DNA of 39,237 nt from an uncultured Kineothrix sp. (GTDB lineage: Bacteria; Bacillota; Clostridia; Lachnospirales; Lachnospiraceae): assembly GCA_910587275.1 (NCBI GenBank), contig CAJUMD010000019.1, positions 1 through 39,237 of the forward strand. Reading direction: 5' to 3'. Below the pieces are notes generated by a model. It had not been told where the DNA came from. It saw only the letters and a program-made list of their open reading frames with translations, and ran no database searches. A program made the translations under genes and the position numbers. This document shows, piece after piece, positions 35,608 through 39,237 of this stretch (positions within the stretch are counted from its first letter, which is position 1; each line of letters opens with the position of its first letter).

Positions 35608-36036
35608 TTATGCTTCCTCTGCGGCAGCATCCCCCATTTCGTTTTCTGTATCTTCCGTTTCCTCTCCGTTCTTGGAGTCCGTTCCGTTCCCCGCTTCCTT
35701 TCCGGCTTCTTCTTCCCCTTCGTCTTCTGTCTCCGTCCCCGCATGTTCCTGCATTCCGGCAGACACATCCTCCCCAAGGAGCACCTGCTGCCTTAAGGCT
35801 TCCGCTTCTTCCTCGCCCAATATCCTGATTTTGGACTGGTTCAGTTCTTCAATGGCGACGGACAACGGCTTCTTCCCTGCCGCTTTCACCATGGGTTCCT
35901 CTCCGCCGATAATCTGCCTCGCCCTTTTGGACGTTGCCATAACGATGGAATACCTGCTGTTGACTACCGGAGCCTCTCCCGGTTCAACCTCGCTGTTTAC
36001 TACTTTCATTAAATCCGAATAAGATGGGTGTAACAT
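35608..36036 (-). CDS. rpoZ: RNA polymerase omega subunit with acidic tail
   Basis: A 142-residue omega subunit. The conserved core is short: MLHPSYSDLMK at the start, VNSRYSIVMATSKRARQI (25-42) and KKPLSVAIEELNQSKI (55-70). About 60 residues follow, the last 45 almost only Glu, Gly, Ala, Asp and Thr, making a strongly acidic disordered tail that most omega proteins lack. The ATG overlaps the gmk stop (TAATG), with AAGGAG eight to ten bases upstream. An extended frame to 36153 lies inside gmk and is not used. Omega helps assemble and stabilise RNA polymerase. Confidence 0.92.
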   Translation of the reverse strand: MLHPSYSDLMKVVNSEVEPGEAPVVNSRYSIVMATSKRARQIIGGEEPMVKAAGKKPLSVAIEELNQSKIRILGEEEAEALRQQVLLGEDVSAGMQEHAGTETEDEGEEEAGKEAGNGTDSKNGEETEDTENEMGDAAAEEA

Positions 36037-36671
36037 TATTTTTCTCCTTTCACCAGTTGGTCCAGTTCCCGTTTCATATTTTCCATCAGTTCCCCGCTCC
36101 GGCGCGGCGTATGGTGCGCCGCACATATCATGGAATGGAGTTCCTTCGTGCATTCATCCAAATCATCGTTAATCACTATATAATCATAATGCTCCATGCC
36201 CTGTGCTTCTTCCCCGGCACGGCGCAGGCGTTTTGCTATGACTTCCTCCGTCTCCGTCCCCCTGCCCACCAGGCGCCTCTTCAATTCCGCTGCCGTGGGC
36301 GGCATGACAAACAGCAAAAGCGCCGTTTGGAACTTCTCCTTGATTTTTAATGCCCCCTGTATCTCTATTTCGAGGATAACATCCTTCCCCGCCGCAAGCT
36401 GTGTCTCCACATACTCCTTCGGCGTGCCGTAATAATGGTCACAGTAAGAGGCATATTCCACCAAACCGTCCTGACGGATTTTCTCCTCAAATTCCTCCTT
36501 CGACACGAAAAAATATTCCCTGCCGTTCTCCTCCCCCTCCCTCGGGGATCTCGTTGTCATGGACACGGACAACGCATAATTGTCATAATCCTGAATCATT
36601 TTTTTCATCAGCGTGCCTTTGCCCGCCCCCGAAAATCCTGAAACTACCACTAAAATACCTTTACGCTTCAT
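36036..36671 (-). CDS. gmk: Guanylate kinase
   Basis: A 211-residue guanylate kinase converting GMP to GDP with ATP. The P-loop GFSGAGKGT is at 12-20, the GMP-binding segment SVSMTTRSPREGEENGREYFFVS follows, and the lid region (RLVGRGTETEEVIAKRL) is present. ATG at 36671 is inside the last codons of remA and has GGAG seven bases upstream. A longer frame to 36707 adds 12 unlike residues. Placement between remA and rpoZ is the standard Firmicutes order. Confidence 0.95.
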   Translation of the reverse strand: MKRKGILVVVSGFSGAGKGTLMKKMIQDYDNYALSVSMTTRSPREGEENGREYFFVSKEEFEEKIRQDGLVEYASYCDHYYGTPKEYVETQLAAGKDVILEIEIQGALKIKEKFQTALLLFVMPPTAAELKRRLVGRGTETEEVIAKRLRRAGEEAQGMEHYDYIVINDDLDECTKELHSMICAAHHTPRRSGELMENMKRELDQLVKGEK

Positions 36672-36921
36672 CTGTATCTCCGCTTTCCGCCTGTGCCCTG
36701 TTTGCAATTGTTTCCGGCAGGAGTGCCGAAAGCACCAACTGACCGTTTTCCATCACGAGCACTGCTTTTGTTTTCCTTCCCTGCGTAGCGTCAACCGCCG
36801 CCCCCGTCTCTTTTGCATTCTGCACCATGCGCTTAACCGGCGCGGAATCCGGGCTGACAATCGCAATGATTTTTCCGGTATTTACAATATTCCCAAAACC
36901 GATATGGATTAACTTATTCAT
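36661..36921 (-). CDS. remA: Extracellular matrix regulator RemA family (DUF370)
   Basis: An 86-residue small protein beginning NKLIHIGFGNIVNTGKIIAIVSPDSAP, diagnostic for RemA/DUF370. RemA is a DNA-binding activator of biofilm matrix and osmoprotection genes in B. subtilis and forms ring-like oligomers. The role here is inferred from the family. Its last codons overlap the gmk start, and yicC ends 24 bp upstream. Confidence 0.95.
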   Translation of the reverse strand: MNKLIHIGFGNIVNTGKIIAIVSPDSAPVKRMVQNAKETGAAVDATQGRKTKAVLVMENGQLVLSALLPETIANRAQAESGDTDEA

Positions 36922-36945
36922 AACAACTTCCCTTATCCTTTGGCA

Positions 36946-37824
36946 TCACTCTATATTCTGGATTTGTTCACGGACTTTTTCAATTTCCGTTTTCAGCTCG
37001 ATTGCCCTGCTGGAAATCTCCAAATCGTTTGCCTTGGAAAGTATGGTATTGGCCTCCCGGTTCATCTCCTGCGCAATGAAATCCAGCTTCCTGCCGATAC
37101 TTCCGCCCTCTGTAAGCGTCTGTTTCGTAGTCTCGATATGGCTGCGCAGCCGCACCAGTTCCTCGTCCACACAGACTTTGTCCGCAAACAGCGTCACTTC
37201 CATTAACAGCCGGTTCTCATCGATTTGGGCATCGTCCAAAAGTTCACGCACCCGCTCCCGCAGCTTCCTCGTATATTCATCCTGAAGCTGTGGGGAACGA
37301 GCCTCAATAAACCCCACGTTTTTCAGCATTCCGTCCAGTTTACCAAACAAATCTTCCCGCAGGTTCTCCCCTTCCTTAATCCTCGTTTGTACAAAACTCT
37401 CTGCCGCACCCCGTACCGCCGCACCGAGCACTTTCCATATCCCTTCTTCATCGATGGCCTGTTCCTCCATGGAAAACACTTCCGGATACCGGGACAACTG
37501 AGAAACCTTGATATCATTATCCAGCCCGAATTCTTTCGCCATTCCCCTTAAATAATCCAGGTATTCCGCGGCAACTTCCCTGTTATACCTGATGCAGACA
37601 TTATTTTCCGTAAAATCCTCGTAGGTAATAAATACATCCACCTTACCGCGCTGAATGTATTTTTTTAATTCCGACCGGATTGCTGTCTCGAAAAAATTCA
37701 GTTTCTTGGGCATCTTGATGTTTACGTCCAAATACCTGTGGTTCACCGACTTCATCTCTACCGTAATTTTGCGTTCCGCTTCCGACACTTCACACCTGCC
37801 GAAGCCCGTCATACTTTTTATCAT
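36946..37824 (-). CDS. YicC/YloC family endoribonuclease
   Basis: A 292-residue protein beginning MIKSMTGFGRCEV with VEMKSVNHRYLDVNIKMP at about 24-41, both typical of the YicC N-terminal domain. The C-terminal DUF1732 part has NREANTILSKANDLEISSRAIELKTEIEKVREQIQNIE. E. coli YicC and B. subtilis YloC are endoribonucleases. Length is typical. First gene of the yicC-remA-gmk-rpoZ unit, with a promoter about 50 bp upstream. Confidence 0.95.
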   Translation of the reverse strand: MIKSMTGFGRCEVSEAERKITVEMKSVNHRYLDVNIKMPKKLNFFETAIRSELKKYIQRGKVDVFITYEDFTENNVCIRYNREVAAEYLDYLRGMAKEFGLDNDIKVSQLSRYPEVFSMEEQAIDEEGIWKVLGAAVRGAAESFVQTRIKEGENLREDLFGKLDGMLKNVGFIEARSPQLQDEYTRKLRERVRELLDDAQIDENRLLMEVTLFADKVCVDEELVRLRSHIETTKQTLTEGGSIGRKLDFIAQEMNREANTILSKANDLEISSRAIELKTEIEKVREQIQNIE

Positions 37825-37871
37825 ACTTCTCTGCCCTTTCCACTTATCCCCATGTCTACATACTTCTTCTT

Positions 37872-37900
37872 ATTATAAGATACCATTTTATCCTCGTCAA
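37872..37900 (-). promoter_or_regulatory. Promoter of the yicC-remA-gmk-rpoZ unit
   Basis: TTGACG (37895-37900), a 17-base spacer and perfect TATAAT (37872-37877) on the minus strand. The predicted leader is about 40 nt. The inverted-repeat arm at 37933-37987 starts 33 bp upstream of the -35 box. Confidence 0.8.
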
Positions 37901-37932
37901 GCGGAATTACGGAATGATGCGCGACAAACCGC

Positions 37933-37987
37933 AACAGTTCAGCCTGAAATGTTATGTTGGGGGGGACGGACGCACGGGAGGGAGTTT
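37933..37987 (-). repeat. Right arm of the ~53-bp inverted repeat
   Basis: Reverse complement of bases 1-53 with small differences, mainly a G7 run where the left copy differs. It keeps the inner imperfect palindrome (37933-37953). Both copies point the same way relative to the gene they precede (vanZ-like on plus, yicC on minus). Confidence 0.75.
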
Positions 37988-38075
37988 TTTGGAGGGCGGC
38001 GGCAGCGGGATTGCCTGTCCCGGTTTTCCGTGCTGGGTAGAGTAAAAATTCCGGCTCATTTCATAATGTACAAAG

Positions 38076-38948
38076 TTATGTAACAGATTTAAACCATTCC
38101 TCAGTCTTTTTATAATAATCAATAATATCGCTAATGCCATCCCTATTTATTTCTTCATACCAGTTTTCATGTCCGTTGGAAAAATTAAAAAAGCTAATTG
38201 CATTATCATAATATTCAGAGAAGTCAGGATTAGTATTCATTTTTTTAATGCAGTCAGCAAATGAAAAGTCTTTAAAATCTGGTGAGATTCTCCAATACCT
38301 TGGCCAATCCAAAACCATCGGACTAATAAATTTTGATTTAGGGTCATCGGTTTTGATGAAATCCCAAAAAGGAATAAAGTAATCATTATATACCGGATGA
38401 TGGTTATTAAAACTTTTACCAAAAGAAATTCCTATCGCTTTACGTGCAGGTTCACCTCTTGCGGCCTCTACTAAGGGAGTACCAAAATATATTGATTTGT
38501 TGGAATCCATCAATGCGAAGCCAGAAGAAACACAACCACGCAAAGGAATCCCCGCAATAATTGATTGGCAAAAAAAGTCCATACAAGTCTGTAAGAACGA
38601 TAAATAGATTTGATGTTCTTGATAAAAAATGGGACAATAGGGAGTATCTTTTTCTCCCAACAATAAAGGGTAAGGTTCATATTTGGGAGTTGCCAGCCAA
38701 TATGCCTCTCTGCGGCAAAGGTAATGAACATAAATTATAAATGTATCACTAAAATGACAAACATTAACGTGTCCATTTGCATTGGCAATATATTGTCCCT
38801 CTTTCCATGACCAGAAAGTAACGGATATACTACACAAATAGCCATGTGCTTGTAAAATCGGGAGGTTTATGGTAGTATGGAGATACGAAAACAGAAGGGA
38901 AAGCAGGTGGGAAGATTGACAGTGACGGAACAGATAGACCAGAAACAT
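38076..38948 (-). pseudogene. Cyclase-homology-like protein, probably 5'-truncated
   Basis: An open frame whose lower part (about 38076-38800) looks native and whose first 35-50 codons look like chance reading through the neighbour's upstream region. Readable motifs are NVCHFSDTFIIYV, GIPLRGCVSSGFALMD and IYFGTPLVEAARGEPARKAIGISFG. The pattern SD...RG..S.G...FG..L.EA resembles degenerate class III nucleotidyl cyclase-type domains found in many uncharacterised bacterial proteins. No start codon with a ribosome site is seen before the first motif, and the expected opening strand is missing. The region is clearly more A/T-rich than the adjoining core genes, suggesting transfer. The Rpn-type gene begins divergently at 38877, within this frame. 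Function unknown, and catalytic competence cannot be judged. Confidence 0.5.
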
Positions 38949-39237
38949 CAGGAAGATTTACAGAGGCTAAGAGGCTTTCGCCTGCTTGATGATGATTTCC
39001 TCACAAAGTGTTTTGAGGGAGATACGGCAAGCATAGAACTGGTATTGCAGATTGTACTGGAAAAGCCGGATTTAAAGGTGCTGGACGTCCGCACCCAGGT
39101 ATTTGTGGAGAACCTGCTGAACCGTTCAGTGAGGCTGGATATCCTGGCTACGGACAGCACAGGGGCAAAACTGAATGTGGAAGTACAGCGCTCCGACAAA
39201 GGAGCCGGGAGAAAAAGAGCCAGGTACAACAGCAGCA
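38877..39237 (+). CDS. Rpn/PD-(D/E)XK nuclease family transposase-like protein, partial
   Basis: An open frame from ATG 38877 to the window edge, 120 residues seen. The sequence RLTVTEQIDQKHQEDLQRLRGFRLLDDDF, then VLDVRTQVFVENLLNRSVRLDILATD and NVEVQRSDKGAGRKRARYNSS, is typical of the Rpn family (recombination-promoting nuclease, PD-(D/E)XK) that is multicopy in Lachnospiraceae. Catalytic residues fit the Asp of RLDILA and the ExQ of VEVQ. GGAGG precedes ATG by 11 bases. The C-terminus is outside the window. It is divergent from the cyclase-like ORF, whose 5' end it appears to have displaced. Confidence 0.85.
   Translation, partial: MEIRKQKGKQVGRLTVTEQIDQKHQEDLQRLRGFRLLDDDFLTKCFEGDTASIELVLQIVLEKPDLKVLDVRTQVFVENLLNRSVRLDILATDSTGAKLNVEVQRSDKGAGRKRARYNSS

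Noticed and set aside
1..39237. CRISPR arrays, tRNA or rRNA genes, complete insertion sequences
   Set aside because: No regularly spaced repeats, cloverleaf sequences, rRNA-like stretches or transposase with terminal repeats were seen. The only mobile-type gene is the partial Rpn-family ORF at the right edge.

Overview
The window looks like a chromosomal segment of a Lachnospiraceae-type Firmicute. The evidence is the conserved block yicC-remA-gmk-rpoZ-rimO-pgsA-cinA, strong AGGAGG-type ribosome sites, TTGACA-N17-TATAAT-type promoters, BspA-like leucine-rich repeats, and large hybrid histidine kinases with tandem receivers. Nearly everything is read from the minus strand. The exceptions are a VanZ-like gene at the left edge, a PfkB sugar kinase near 25 kb and a partial Rpn-type nuclease at the right edge.

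Layout. 1-830: inverted-repeat arm, promoter and vanZ-like gene. 831-6769: hybrid sensor kinase, GH13 lipoprotein amylase and HAD hydrolase in one minus-strand run. 6838-9116: an RNA end-healing and sealing module (HD plus P-loop kinase protein, Rnl2-like RNA ligase), with both genes disrupted. 9214-17930: an apparently acquired five-gene cassette: GDGKS ATPase, 497-aa unknown, 966-aa unknown, ParA-like ATPase with an in-frame stop, HD/zinc-ribbon protein. It has its own promoter and is tightly coupled translationally. 17983-24570: fructosamine-kinase-like protein, a TetM/EF-G-like GTPase fused to a NYN nuclease domain, an LRR protein and a membrane diguanylate cyclase. 24618-25877: sugar kinase and a bidirectional terminator. 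25884-35489: rimO, pgsA, cinA, a membrane protein, a small unknown, an ABC-type ATPase and a second hybrid kinase, closely packed. 35571-37900: promoter, yicC, remA, gmk, rpoZ and terminator. 37933-39237: second inverted-repeat arm, an A/T-rich and probably 5'-truncated cyclase-like ORF, and the Rpn-family nuclease.

The best candidate for an undescribed system is the 9.2-17.7 kb cassette. It combines an AAA-type NTPase, two large proteins I do not recognise, a ParA/MinD-type ATPase and an HD metallohydrolase. The order ATPase, ~500 aa, large protein is reminiscent of dptF-dptG-dptH of phosphorothioate-dependent restriction, but no dnd modification genes are present and the last two genes do not belong to that system. 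Three genes between 6.8 and 11.8 kb carry inactivating-looking lesions (internal deletion with frame change, -1 frameshift at an A7 run, nonsense codon just after a Walker A motif), so this part of the locus may be decaying, phase-variable or mis-sequenced.

All functions come from reading motifs by eye. No database search was possible.
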